This document shows positions 1 through 10,900 of a stretch of DNA of 64,000 bases, in pieces. Positions within the stretch are counted from its first letter, which is position 1, and each line of letters starts with the position of its first letter. The DNA is taken from the NCBI GenBank assembly GCA_000711775.1, contig ARYC01000045.1, forward strand, positions 1 through 64,000, in the 5' to 3' direction. Under the pieces are notes generated by a model, which saw only the letters and a program-made list of their open reading frames with translations, made no database searches and was not told where the DNA came from. The position numbers and the translations under genes were made by a program. The DNA comes from Oxytricha trifallax (taxonomy: Eukaryota; Ciliophora; Spirotrichea; Sporadotrichida; Oxytrichidae).

Positions 1-539
1 CCTCCAAGAATTGCCATTGTTTATACCTTGACTTTCTAGTCATATACTTCTATGTTACTATGCCTCTTATACTAAGACTTCTAGATGAAAGTGTTGAATG
101 TAAACACAAGCCTCGTCAGCATGAATAAACTTAATATTATTCTATTAGGCTCTCTGCATTTAATTATAAATATAATTTAAGTTGTTGTTGTAAAATGGCA
201 GAGTGAAATCAATGACTCTCTTGATACGATTTACACCTTCGTAAGAGATACCGTTTCGTTTATAAATGTTTGCAACAGACTATGCAGAGATCTTCAACTC
301 AGGGAACTGGCGATAAAACATAATAGATCGTTAGTCGAGAGAGAAGTGAGCCCAATACTTCAAAGTTTTTTCATTAATAAGATAATCAATATGCTTCTAT
401 AGAAACTTAGACTTCCTCTTAGGCTAAGAATTCAGCTATTATTGCTTTAATTACACAGCTTTCAAGCAGTGAGAACGAACAGTTGAGGGACTACGCTTTA
501 AGAGCAGTGCAATAGACTTATAGTTCAGTACTGGTTTGA
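1..539 (+). CDS. C-terminal part of an unrecognised protein, runs off the left edge
   Basis: Frame 1 is open from base 1 to about 400 with TAA/TAG as Gln, and reads as a helical protein. From about 400 the good reading moves to another frame and ends at TGA 537-539 in a helical segment with NSAIIALITQL and RDYALRAVQQ, which resembles an ARM/HEAT-like or coiled helix but is not diagnostic. The shift falls near a run of six T at about 365 or an unplaced small IES. Part of 130-180 is very AT-rich and could itself be an insert. The start lies outside the window. Function unknown. Confidence 0.5.
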
Positions 540-703
540 ATTATTCACTATACATATCACATCCAAAACGCAATTTAAACACTAAATCTATATACTCTTC
601 ATCATAAATAGACCCCAAAAGCATGTAATTTAAGTCTCGCATTTAATTAATAACCCCAACCCCTAACAAATTCCATACAAATCAAAGCACTTATAAACCT
701 CAT

Positions 704-724
704 TAAGGGGTTTTGGGGTTTTGA
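704..724 (+). repeat. internal telomere-like block G4T4G4T4
   Basis: GGGGTTTTGGGGTTTT is one and a half to two units of the hypotrich telomere repeat, embedded in AT-rich non-coding DNA about 50 bp after a C4A2C4 block in the opposite sense. It could be part of an eliminated element or an IES end. It is not a chromosome end, since sequence continues on both sides. Confidence 0.7.
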
Positions 725-951
725 ATGTTATAATGTTTGATAGACATATATGATTAGCAGGGTATACATTAAAGTATTTTTTCTCAATATACCTAAGTCT
801 GAAAATCTTTTTAGTATTTATTAAGTAACTGAGTCTTATTATGTTTATTTGACTTATGAAAAAATGATTCCATTTTAATTATTATAATTTAATTATTAAA
901 TTTTAAATTAATTACATCAATTTACTAACAAAAGAGGTCAAATGGGTTTTC

Positions 952-1041
952 CGGGGGAGGGCTTTGCCCTCCCCTGAAACTCCCTCCCACTGGGGGCTGC
1001 CGCCCCCTTGACCCCGTTAGGGGCTGCACCCCTAAGACCCT
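952..1041. repeat. three consecutive GC-rich hairpins
   Basis: Three self-complementary GC blocks follow each other: GGGGAGGGC-TTT-GCCCTCCCC, then GGGGGC-TGCC-GCCCCC, then AGGGG-CTGC-ACCCCT. Base composition is sharply unlike the surrounding DNA. No open frame is associated. This looks like inserted or structural DNA of a different origin from its surroundings. Confidence 0.7.
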
Positions 1042-1095
1042 GCTTTTTTATTTATTTTGCCAGCTCTCGCATATAAAATTAAAATTTATTATTAT

Positions 1096-1184
1096 AGTTC
1101 GCAATTGTTACCACAGTTCGCAATTGACACTGGAGTTCGCAATTGACACTCACAGTTCGCAATTGATAACCCAGTTCGCAATTG
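1096..1184 (+). repeat. five copies of AGTTCGCAATTG at about 19 bp spacing
   Basis: Exact copies start at 1096, 1115, 1134, 1154 and 1173, so the period is 19, 19, 20, 19 bp. The 12-mer ends in the palindrome CAATTG. Spacers of 7-8 bp vary, though several begin ACAC or AC. The array sits directly after the GC hairpins. Confidence 0.85.
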
Positions 1185-1275
1185 ACTACAACACCCGAAA
1201 TTTTACTATATTTTTATAAGAAACAAAATCTTTTGCATATAATTGTATATTATTAAATTATAACTATTATTGTGA

Positions 1276-1740
1276 CAATGAGGTAAGTATAAAGATATTA
1301 ATTATAAATATACTGATATTAACCTATTTCTTTAGATTGAACTGATAATGCTGTGCTTTATTTATAACATATCCCTGAATGTTCTCTTCTAATATATCAA
1401 TTATTATATAAATTGCTTAAGTTTAAGTCTAACAGGAAAATTTAGCCACAATTATTGATAAATATATGTAGATAGATTTAAAATAATTCTGTGATGCACA
1501 ATTTGAGCTCTACTAATTTCAATTGAATCTTAAGGATAGCAAGCACACAATCCACTTAAGCATGATTGACAATTCCTATGATGTTTGTTACTCAAAAACT
1601 TATATTCAAAAAGCTGCTTAAGTATAGGCTATAATTAAGGATATCATTAAAATTTCTCTCACAAATAAGAAGAAAGAGCATGAAAACAATTCATAGCTAA
1701 GTATTAAATAATTATTTTACATGTAAATTGGTTTTTCCTG
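1276..1740 (+). CDS. unresolved coding fragments of one gene
   Basis: ATG at about 1279 is followed at once by GTAAGT, with a possible acceptor TTTCTTTAG near 1335, as for a first exon. Downstream, two long readable pieces sit in different frames: about 1340-1535 (contains AVLYLQHIPECSLL and KLLKFKSNRK) and about 1470-1735 (contains CDAQFELYQFQLNLKD and YSKTYIQKAAQ). Both have the composition of real coding DNA here. I could not find the intron or IES junctions that join them, so boundaries and order are uncertain. Function unknown. Confidence 0.35.
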
Positions 1741-1826
1741 GTAAATATCATCAACTTATCTTTTAAGTCAAGCAAATCTTAAATTTTAATATATTAAAGT
1801 TTAATAAAAATTTAAGTGACAAAAAG

Positions 1827-4480
1827 ATGATATTTGAAGAGGAAGAAGACATTGAGAATCTAATTCCAAAAATAGATGTTTACCAGAACGATTCTTATCT
1901 AAAATGGCAGCGATTCACTCAATAAATCTCTGACTTGAAAGACAAAGAGAGAAGCATCCTAAAAAATGAATAAAGGAAGATAAGCAAAAAGATTACATTT
2001 TTAGAGGATGAGAAGGAGGGAGATGAGATAGTCATTAGGGGTGCTATTAAAAAGTCTTCATTAAAAGGTGTGCATGAATTCCTTAACGATGATCTCATGG
2101 ATGATAATAAACTTAGGTAAAATGAAATTTTACTATAAGTTTTTTCACAGATTATAATTTAACGAGAGCAGTGATCAGCAAAAGTCTAGACCTAGAAAAA
2201 ATTCAATTTAATTGTTCTCCGCTGACGATATTATAGAAGAGGACAACGATGATCACGATGATTCCTCATCTTAGGATCACTTAGACAATGGTTCAGCTTC
2301 ATCACACCACAGTTTATCAATCTTTCCTTAACACCCATTTGGCATTAATGAACACATTGAGATGAACGATAAATTCTAGAAGCTTAACATCCAAAAATAG
2401 TAAACTGAGCAAATCGTAGAAAACTAAAACTAAAATATGAGATTTAGGCTATCATCATCTCATGATCTTCTCCCTAGCTTCAACGAAATTCTTCCCAACT
2501 ATGAAAAGAAGTTACCTCATCACAAGGCTCAAGCATCAGTTAATAGATAGGAGGTATTGACCACTAACTCTACCTACAATAAGCAAGCTCCAGAGTTCAA
2601 GCCTCTTGTAAAGCAAACTATTGGTGAAATAATAAGTAATAATGACATGAGCAACATAAGCAAGGACTCGCAAAACATGTCAGATTCAGCCTCTTACTAA
2701 AAACTAAAGATAAATGGACTCAGAAAAGAAGCTTATCTTAAATAGATCAATGGAAACAATAGTTTGACTGAAGATTTGATATTGAAGAACTTAAATGATT
2801 CTAATACAAACAGCAATAACTCACCTATGATTAAGAATAGCTAAAACTTTGTCTATAATTATAACGGCTTTTCCAGCTAAACTCCAAAAACTCTATATAA
2901 TCCCAGTAATATAAACGCTTTTCCAAACTAAAATGATTAGATAATGTTTAATAACTTTTAAGCTTAAAACCCTGGCATGATTTAACAGAGAAATGCCTTC
3001 CAAAACTCTTTCAACGATTCCCTGAAAGTACAGACTTAATTTCCTATTCAAAGGGAAACGATATAGCCTTTCCAGTAAAATGAATACATGCCAAATTAAA
3101 TATACACTCAGCAAAATTAAATTAAGCCTCAAGTTAACCTGATGATTTCACCTAATGTATCACCAACTCTTAGAAATTAGATGTAACCACAGTATAATTA
3201 ATTTTAAAATTAAGGCACCTATTAAACCATTCAAATTTAACCTAAACCAATGGGGCATTAAGGCTAATTTATACAAAGTAATCAATAATTCATACACTAG
3301 CCTCAAGTTTAAATGATGCCAGGCCACATTATTCATCAAAGTCCAAACGTCTATATTTAAGGATAACCATCTATGATAGTTCCTCAAACTATGCAAATGA
3401 ATCCTATGCTCTAAAAGCCAATGATAAACTTCTAAGGTGTTCCTTAAGGATCCTAATTTTAGTAACCATAAGTGATATTACCCGATCATTAAAAGTTAAG
3501 CCCCATCCCACCAGGTTAATATTCGTAATTGATGCCTCTTAACACATCGACCCTATCTCACTCCTCATAATTTAGCAACAACAGTAATGTAAAGATTACA
3601 GTCAATCCTTAATTGGATGCTCAATAGTAGTAAACAACTCAAGTTATTACAAACCCACCTCCTCCAAATGTCTAAGCCTAAGTTTCAAACTATCTATTTT
3701 AATTAATGTTTACTAAGTTGACATGCTCTAGTAGAGAGTAAATGGAAAGATAAAGTTCTACAATGAAGCTCAGGCTTATGGCTTCATTATACTTCCTGAT
3801 GGCTAAGAAATATTTGCTCACTTTGACGACCTTCAAAAGGGCAATATCACCAAGGAACTGCTCTTTAGAGCAAAGTATGATTATACAATTCATGTGTCCT
3901 TCGTAGTTATGAACTACATTAACAAGAAAAATAGGCAAACCAAGAAAGCTGTGGACATCATACTCTTAGGTATTGATGAACCCACTATAAAATCTTAGAA
4001 TTAAAATCCTCATCACAGTCGACAACCTTAAGATACTCATATGTAAAGCATTAAAAAAAGTTAAGTTCAAAATTTAAATAATTGAAAATATATGAATTAT
4101 CTGAAATTATTTTTTAATTTAGAATGAGAAATAATGAGATAATATTAAAAACATAGAACATTATTTGGAATTTTAACGAATCACATTTTTTTTCCTCATT
4201 TATTCAATATAATACTTGTGTGACTTAAAATACAGATTGATTTTAATTTTAAGATTGAACTACAACCTATACAAAATAAATAATTCTGATTAATTTTATA
4301 TATATATATTTATAATCAACTTCCCTATTCTCCAATTAATTTCTTATTCTAAATACAAGTAACAATAGCTCTAATCATATGCATTAGTAGCATCACTTGC
4401 AAATGCAAACCCCAAATATCTTTGTTTCTCAACCTACTCAGCAGTTGCATGGCAATCATTCTAACATCAGTAACTTATGA
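1827..4480 (+). CDS. cold-shock domain protein with long Q/N-rich N-terminus
   Basis: A 34 nt GT-AG intron (2117-2150) and two IESs (3678-3712, 4058-4356) interrupt it. With these removed it is 762 codons, ending at TGA 4478-4480. The first 600 residues are low-complexity, rich in Gln, Asn and Pro. Near the C-terminus lies a cold-shock domain: GKIKFYNEAQAYGFI, then a strand ending in IFAHFDDL, matching the RNP1-like GKVKWFN..KGYGFI and the F.H pattern of the family. It is followed by a short QH-rich tail encoded after the second insert. Known CSD proteins bind single-stranded RNA or DNA; a role in mRNA handling is inferred. The AAGT join of the last segment rests on frame, divisibility by three and matching low-complexity composition. 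Confidence 0.8.
3678..3712. other. IES, 35 bp, pointer CTAAGTT
   Basis: CTAAGTT occurs at 3678-3684 and 3713-3719 in the cold-shock gene. Removal joins ..NVQAQ to VDMLQQRVNGKIKF in frame. Confidence 0.9.
4058..4356. other. IES, 299 bp, pointer AAGT
   Basis: AAGT at 4058-4061 and 4357-4360. Removal bypasses the TGA at 4083 and joins ..SIKKS to NNSSNHMHQQHH. The insert is AT-rich and has no coding signal. Confidence 0.65.
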
Positions 4481-4760
4481 TTTCTGACTCTTCACTATTA
4501 ACTCAAACACGACCTATTATTTTATTTCAAAATTTTAATTACATTATGTTGTTTGTATCAAAATTCACATGACATTGGCATATATAACAAATTGGAATTT
4601 ATAATAAAACTAATATTTTAATTTATATAGCTAAGATTTTCAAGAACATTAAATTGCCTAAATCTTTTTTTAATTTATTCGCTACTTTTTTAATGTAATA
4701 AGATATTTAAAGCCAGTTCTAGAATTTTAAATTAATTATTAATTATTTCCTTTAAATCTT

Positions 4761-7728
4761 ATGCTATTCTTTTTCTTTTACTCATTCTTCCTGCAATTCC
4801 TACAGAACAGATTCTTTGATGTATTTCTCCAATTATTTTCATTCATTATCTATATAGCCCTTGTTAAACTTTCTTACAAAATTATATTTCATATTAAGTG
4901 TATTTAATTTACTATGCAATGATTTATTCAAATCAGCTACAGACATAGCAGTAAATGATGGGTATAAAATTTAAGAATTTTAAGTGCAAACCCCAGATAA
5001 TTGGAATTTGACAATATTCAGAGTGACAAAGGAGAACTCTAAAAATAGCATACAAAGCAAATATTTAGCAGAAATTTATGAAAACATAACTGACTACTAA
5101 AATTTAAATTAAAACTAAGATAAGCCTGTTGTAATGATGTAACATGGGCTTTTTGATTCTTCTGACGCTTGGATAGTGGGTGGCAAAGATATCTCAATAA
5201 AATATTTATTGATAATAAAGCGATGTAATTAGTAATTTTTAATTGATATCAGCCCAGCATTAATATTAGCTGATAATGGATTTGACGTATGGCTTGCTAA
5301 TTCTAGAGGAAATAAATATAGCATACCAATTTAATTTAATGATGGGAGTAATTCAGAAACTTAAAATAGGGGAAGTATGATCTAAAAATGATTAAAATGT
5401 ATACAAATTTATAAATTAGATATTTTACTCACAATCTTTTCAGTATTTTATCATCAAATTTTCAATTTAAAATGTAAGCTTATTATTATGAGGTTTGAAA
5501 ATATCGTTGTTTTTTTCTCAAAAGATTAAATAAATTAATTTTTAAATGTAAAATTATCAATCAGGATAAGATATTTAATAGCCGCTTAAATGATTAAATA
5601 ACTAATCAAAACTATTAATTAAATAAAAAGAGTGAATTTGTGATTAAAAATAAAAGCAAGTATGAAAATTTTGGGTAATAGCCCCCTGGGGGGGCCGCTA
5701 AAATATTTTTTCTTATTTTTTTAAATACTCTTAAAATCATTAAATCATCTAAGTAACATGTCATAACTTATTAAATAGGTCTCTAATTATCTTTAGAAAG
5801 GAATCTATATTAACCCAAATCATAATAACCTACCCCATTTACATCATAAAATACATTAGATTTTGAATAAATATTACTAATTTCTTTTTTTTATTTTAAG
5901 AATATTTTTTTTTTAATTTGACTTATTTATTTAATGATGTCATGATTAGCTGTTACAATATTCGGAAATACATACATTGAGTCAACTGTTCTTGATGATA
6001 ACATTAAAAATGAGCCCTTCATGTAAATGTAACAGCTAATCATGACCTCATTAAATAAATAAGTCAAATTAAAAATAAAATATTCTTAAAATAAAAAAAA
6101 GAAATTAGTAATATTTATTCAAAATCTAATGTATTTTATGATGTAAATGGGATAGGTTATTATGATTTGGGGTTAATATAGATTCCTTTTAAAGATAAAT
6201 TAGAGACCTATTTAATAAGTTATGACATGTTACTTAGATGATTTAATGATTTTAAGAGTATTTAAAAAAATAAGAAAAAATATTTTAGCGGCCCCCCCAG
6301 GGGGCTATTACCCAAAATTTAGAATTATTAAAACCCAATCTGATTAAAAACTTATTTAAAAACAAATTCAAGTCGATTTATAACTTGGAAAATTTTAAAT
6401 ATACAACTAATGATAATATAAATCGCACAGAAGAATAATTGTATTTGAATGAACAGTGGAATTTTAGTTTTGATAAGCATGCTGATTTTGACATCCCAGA
6501 TACTATTGAGTTTATTTTGAATTATACTTAACAAGAGAAACTGGCATATATTGGTCATTCATCAGGTAAACCTATATAAAATTATACTAATAATAATATT
6601 TCAATGAAGAAAATTATCATTTATAATATCTAAATCTAATACATTTAATGCACAGATGTTCTATGGACTTTGGAAAAATGAAAGTTATTTTTCTGAAAAG
6701 ATAAACCTTTTTCTTGCGCTTGGTGCATCAACTGACTATAAAAATGCTAAATCTAAAATTCTTTAAAATCTTTCGTAAAATCATAAATGGGTGTATAAAG
6801 TATTACAGGAATTGAAGTTGATATAAAAATATTTTTTCGAAATCCTAATTGATTGATTATTTAAAAATTTCATAGATAAAAAATAAAAATGAGAGTATTC
6901 CATTTTTGTGATCAATTTCAAATAACTTTAATTTCTAATTTAGCAAATATTAATGAACTATAAATTAAGAAGTTTAATATTGGATTTTTTGAAAATATAT
7001 TTGAGAAAGCACCTTTATTAAAATAAATTCCTTGGAATCATTTTATTCCCTCAATAATTACTTTGGTAGAGGGTGAAAGACAGATATTTAATACTCCAAT
7101 TTCATTGACAAGTAAACTTCAAACTTTGGGTCGTTTGATGTTTCCCTCGTTATTTAATAAATTTGTTGAGTTGGCTACTGACACAAATTCTAGTGACATT
7201 AACGATTAAGTAGCTCTTTTGAGGTATCAAGCCTTTATAAAAATTAAGATTAATGGAATCTAACAAATTCATTAATTTTAATTATGATATTAAGCACATT
7301 ATCCATCAGGATCTAGTGCGAAACAACTGGATCACTTTTCACAAATGATTTCATAATAAAAATTTCAACTTTTTGACTATGGTCTTGAATAAAACCTCTA
7401 AATTTACAATCAAACTTCACCCCCTGAGATTATGCTTGAAAATATAAAAGAAGTACCAATAGGCTTATTTTGTGGGGAAAACGATCAAATTAGTACAGTT
7501 GAGGATAATCGAATAATTAGAGATAGATTATAGTAAAATGGGAAGTTGGTACATTATAAGGAATACAAAAACATTGGACATTCTTCGTTTATGAGTTATA
7601 TTTTTTAATAAAAACACGAATTTATAAGAATCAAGGATGATTGATGGTTTATATAATTATTTATGGTTGCTAAAGACCCTTAATATATGAAGGATGTTAT
7701 TGAGCTGTTATAGAAGTACAATAAATGA
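4761..7728 (+). CDS. acid (lysosomal/gastric-type) lipase, alpha/beta hydrolase
   Basis: Seven IESs interrupt the gene; after removal it is 461 codons. The order matches the family: hydrophobic N-terminus (possible signal sequence, MLFFFFYSFF), NDGYKIQEF, oxyanion-region VVMMQHGLFDSSDAWI, NGFDVWLANSRGNKY, nucleophile elbow GHSSG (Ser), then YPSGSSAKQLDH, GLFCGENDQIS (Asp region) and KNIGHSSF (His). Length about 460 residues fits acid lipases. These enzymes hydrolyse triacylglycerol or cholesteryl esters in lysosomes or outside the cell; digestive vacuole or secreted function is inferred. The N-terminal ATTC junction and the two-base TA junction beside the Ser motif are the least certain. The last insert hides an in-frame TGA at 7642 just before the true C-terminus. 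Confidence 0.9.
4811..4925. other. IES, 115 bp, pointer ATTC
   Basis: ATTC at 4811-4814 and 4926-4929 in the lipase N-terminus. Removal joins ..QNR to FKSATDIAVNDGYKI. Confidence 0.65.
5188..5244. other. IES, 57 bp, pointer GATATC
   Basis: GATATC at 5188-5193 and 5245-5250. Removal gives VGGKDISPALILADNG in the lipase. Confidence 0.92.
5313..6395. other. IES, 1083 bp, pointer TAAATATA, carrying a palindromic element
   Basis: TAAATATA at 5313-5320 and 6396-6403. Removal joins NSRGNK to YTTNDNINR in frame. This is the largest insert resolved in the window and contains the inverted-repeat element at 5666-6320. Confidence 0.92.
5666..6320. repeat. foldback element: two ~292 bp inverted arms around a 70 bp spacer
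   Basis: Arm 5666-5957 is the near-exact reverse complement of 6028-6320, both ending outward in AAATTTTGGGTAATAGCCCC with a GC-rich block. A few mismatches separate the arms. No transposase frame and no clear target duplication were seen. It lies wholly inside the lipase IES. Structure fits a MITE or foldback-type non-autonomous DNA element; family unknown. Confidence 0.85.
6567..6639. other. IES or intron, ~73 bp, junction TA
   Basis: Joining at TA (6567-6568 and 6640-6641) gives GHSSGTFNAQMFYG in the lipase and keeps the total length a multiple of three. The element starts GTAAAC, but no GT-AG splice restores the frame. Confidence 0.55.
6814..6968. other. IES, 155 bp, pointer GAAGTT
   Basis: GAAGTT at 6814-6819 and 6969-6974. 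Removal gives VLQELKFNIGFFENIF in the lipase. Confidence 0.9.
7229..7291. other. IES, 63 bp, pointer AAGC
   Basis: AAGC at 7229-7232 and 7292-7295. Removal gives LLRYQAHYPSGSSAKQLDH. Confidence 0.9.
7620..7658. other. IES, 39 bp, pointer ATTTAT
   Basis: ATTTAT at 7620-7625 and 7659-7664. Removal skips the TGA at 7642 and gives QKHEFMVAKDPQYMKDV, the expected lipase C-terminus. Confidence 0.88.
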
Positions 7729-7906
7729 TTAAGTTCAAATAAAATGATAGAAATAACATCATAAAAGAACTATCATTCTAAATAAAATGTAATAATAGAT
7801 AATAATTAAGATTTATGATTGTATTTCAAGAAATTTGTTAATTATAGTTTTATAATGGATAATTACAAATAAAATATATAGTATAATTACGAATTTATTG
7901 ATTTTC

Positions 7907-10900
7907 TCAGATTATTTTTAAACTTGGATCTAACAATAGCAAATTACCCATTCCAGATCTCATATTACTAAACTAAAAAGTCTTAGTACTCTCTAAATTT
8001 TTCTTCATTTAATCAGTTTTTTATTTAAGTTTTTGCATTACTTTTAAACTTCTTGAAAATCCAAACAGCGCTTACAGCACCACTTCTATGGAAACTTTAA
8101 AAGTCCGCTCATAATTATTTTGTAGAAATTCTTTCAAAATACGATTTTGCTCCTTCTCTCTTAGATATTTAATCTAATCTTTTAGGAAATTAATCTCGCT
8201 TTCCAGTTCTATAATGCTTTTATATTTTGATTAGTAACTCTATTTTTTCGATTTCATAGCTGGAGAATCTAATGGAGACTCTTCCTCTTAGTAATTAAAA
8301 TAAGAGTCCTCGACGTTTTATTTCTAATGAAAATCGTCACTTAAGAGACTCATAAAGTAATCTTTATGTTATTGATTCAAATTGTTTTCTAAATCAGATT
8401 TTCTAAGATTGCAACTCAAACCCTTAAGTTTACGATGCATGCGCTCTAAAAATAGCCTCTGTTTTTCTTAAAACTAACTTAGAACCTATTAACGATTCAA
8501 AGAATGAATATTGGTTTGATCCTCTGGGTGAAATGATTTAACATTTTTCATTAAAGTCTAATCAAAATCTTCAATTTTGTCATTAGTTAATCTGTTCTTT
8601 TTATTCTCTTCTTGCTAATCGTGTATTCTCTTCAATTTGTTGTGCATGGATATTTCCATTCTTGAAAACTATAAATTAAAAAATAAACTAATGTGATAAA
8701 TATTATTACATCAAGTAGGAATTCAATAGCAGGTTGATCAAGCCATTTGGGAAATTTGTTTAGATTCACACTTTCACCAAGATGCCAGATACTTTTTATA
8801 ATCCAGCAAAGCCCCTCTTATCTATAATCGAGTCCAAGCATAAGAAGTTCATGATAATGATTAACTTATTTTGTTATGATGTGCTGCATCTCAGATTCTA
8901 GAAAAGCAATTTCATTCATGAATTATCGCTCTTCGCTTGCATGATCTTTGATTTTCCTGTTCAGTTCTTAAATATATATGTTGATTTATTCTATATTTTC
9001 TTCATGATCTTGAATGATTTTCTTTTTATTTACTTAGGAAGATATATCTAGATTAAGTTTACTGGATATCAAGTCAAGAGCTATAGAACTTTTCTTTAAA
9101 CTTTAATCTAGATGACTCATTTTAGGAGTGGAATTGGGGGATTAAATTTATTTCAAAGCTGCTATGGATGACATTAATTTTTCTAAGGATCTCTGGTGAT
9201 TAGCGATTAGATTTTTTTAGTTTATAATTTCATTTTGAATTGCAAGTTTTTAATCGGTAATCTTAGACACAACACTAATCTTCTCTTCTTTAACTTTTAA
9301 AAGCTGTTTAGATTTCAATTCAAGTGCTATTTCATAGTTCAAAGCTATCTCTTTGAATTTCATATAGTCTTTCTTTTCTAAAGGCTAAGTTTGTACATTT
9401 TCATTTTCCGATTTATAAACTTATTAGTGAACTTCTCTTAAAGCATTTTAAATTTAGTCTCCATCTACAAATAGAGAGAATGTTTGTCTTGTATTCTTTA
9501 GTCTTTTCATGAATTAATACTCATCGAAAGATTCATCCTCTTCAAAACCAATCTATGAACTTCTTGAACCTGGTCTCCCTCGAGATTTGCCATCCAAAGT
9601 GCTTCTAAGATTAATGATAGATAAACCTCTCTTCATGGAACTTTCTTTCATTAGATTAGTCATTTGTTTCACAAATGCCTTTTGTTAATTTGTTTAGGGC
9701 CTCGTATTAGAAGAATGTTAATTAGACTTTCTTTCTCTAATATTAACGTTATTTAGAGGGTTAAGAGATTTAAAGTTGAATCTTTATATTTACTGGCTAC
9801 CCTTTTAAACTGAGTTTTTAGAGGAATTTGAGTCTCCCCTTGGTTATTAAGGATAAGGACTTCCTTCGTCATTTGGGGATCCATTTTCTTCAATCTAATT
9901 TATTGCAACATTAAGTTTATACCTTATCTTTGATGCCATCTATAAAGCCAGTCCAGTTGTTGTCACCTTTTTCATTTTAAGTATATCTTTTAATCGCTCC
10001 GAGCCATCTTAAACATCATAAAGAGTATCGAATTCATTTCCATTCTATTACTTCTATTTAATTATTGATTAGAGTTGACGTGATGGAACTCTGAGGATCT
10101 CATTTGTGGTGACCATGGAATTTCTCAATAAAAGTTCTGGTTACATATTAAGCATTTCTTCTGTCCTATCTTCAACTTATTGAATGAACTTCTTGTTGAC
10201 GGCCTACCTCAGCTTGTACTCTTTAGAAAGCTAATTAGTGTTTATGTGTGACTGTTTTAAAACTTAAAAATAATTATTTCCATTTATCAAGCCTTTCAAC
10301 TTCTTTAATTTACTCCCTATGATCATCAAACTGCAATTCCTCAAGCCCTGATTAACTTCTTCAGTGAGTTTAATTTCCTTATCTTAATTTCTATGACTTT
10401 TAATTTTGTTAATTCTATGAACTATTTTTGCCTCCCCTCATTTCTTGATCAAGCTAATATTCCATTTATTAAATCAGTTTGCTTTCTTAGCCTTGCAGCA
10501 GTTTGATGGAATGCTTTCTTTCAAGCTTCGTGCAAACTTTTATAAAATCTCTATCTTGAACGGTTTAATTATCTTTAATATCATTCTATTAAGTTAAACG
10601 ATTTCTCAACTTATTTAATCTCTCTTTACCATTAAGTTTATTTTCTGTTATGTAGTTATTGCTTAGAGAACCCAGCTCTCCTCCTAGAATTTTCATTCCT
10701 TCATCTAATAATTTTTATGATACTTTATATCTTATAAATAAAATCTTAAATTAGTTAGCAAAAGTATTGCCTTGTTAACTTATCACTTTCCTTCTTATAA
10801 AATGAGTCTTTACTAATGCTTATTTATTGAATAGGATGTATTATAACTTTGAATAATTGTATATAGAATATATAACTTCTCCCAAATTTAAACAGTGAAA

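Larger units (their letters stand above)
542..1262. other. non-coding stretch with telomere-like blocks, GC hairpins and a short tandem repeat
   Basis: No convincing coding frame. It holds CCCCAACCCC at about 653-662, a G4T4G4T4 block at about 706-721, three GC-rich hairpins (about 952-1041) and five copies of a 12-mer (1096-1184). The rest is AT-rich. Confidence 0.6.

Noticed and set aside
1096-1184. CRISPR-like array
   Set aside because: Repeats of 12 bp with 7-8 bp spacers are far too short, and the genome is eukaryotic.
2893-3938. Minus-strand open frames of 78-79 residues across the cold-shock gene
   Set aside because: They are antisense shadows of the Q/N-rich plus-strand coding region, which is continuous and ends in a recognisable domain.
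5388-6356. 9 bp repeat TGATTAAAA as pointer for the big lipase insert
   Set aside because: Longer than the chosen pointer, but joining there leaves a TGA in frame; TAAATATA gives the correct reading and total length.
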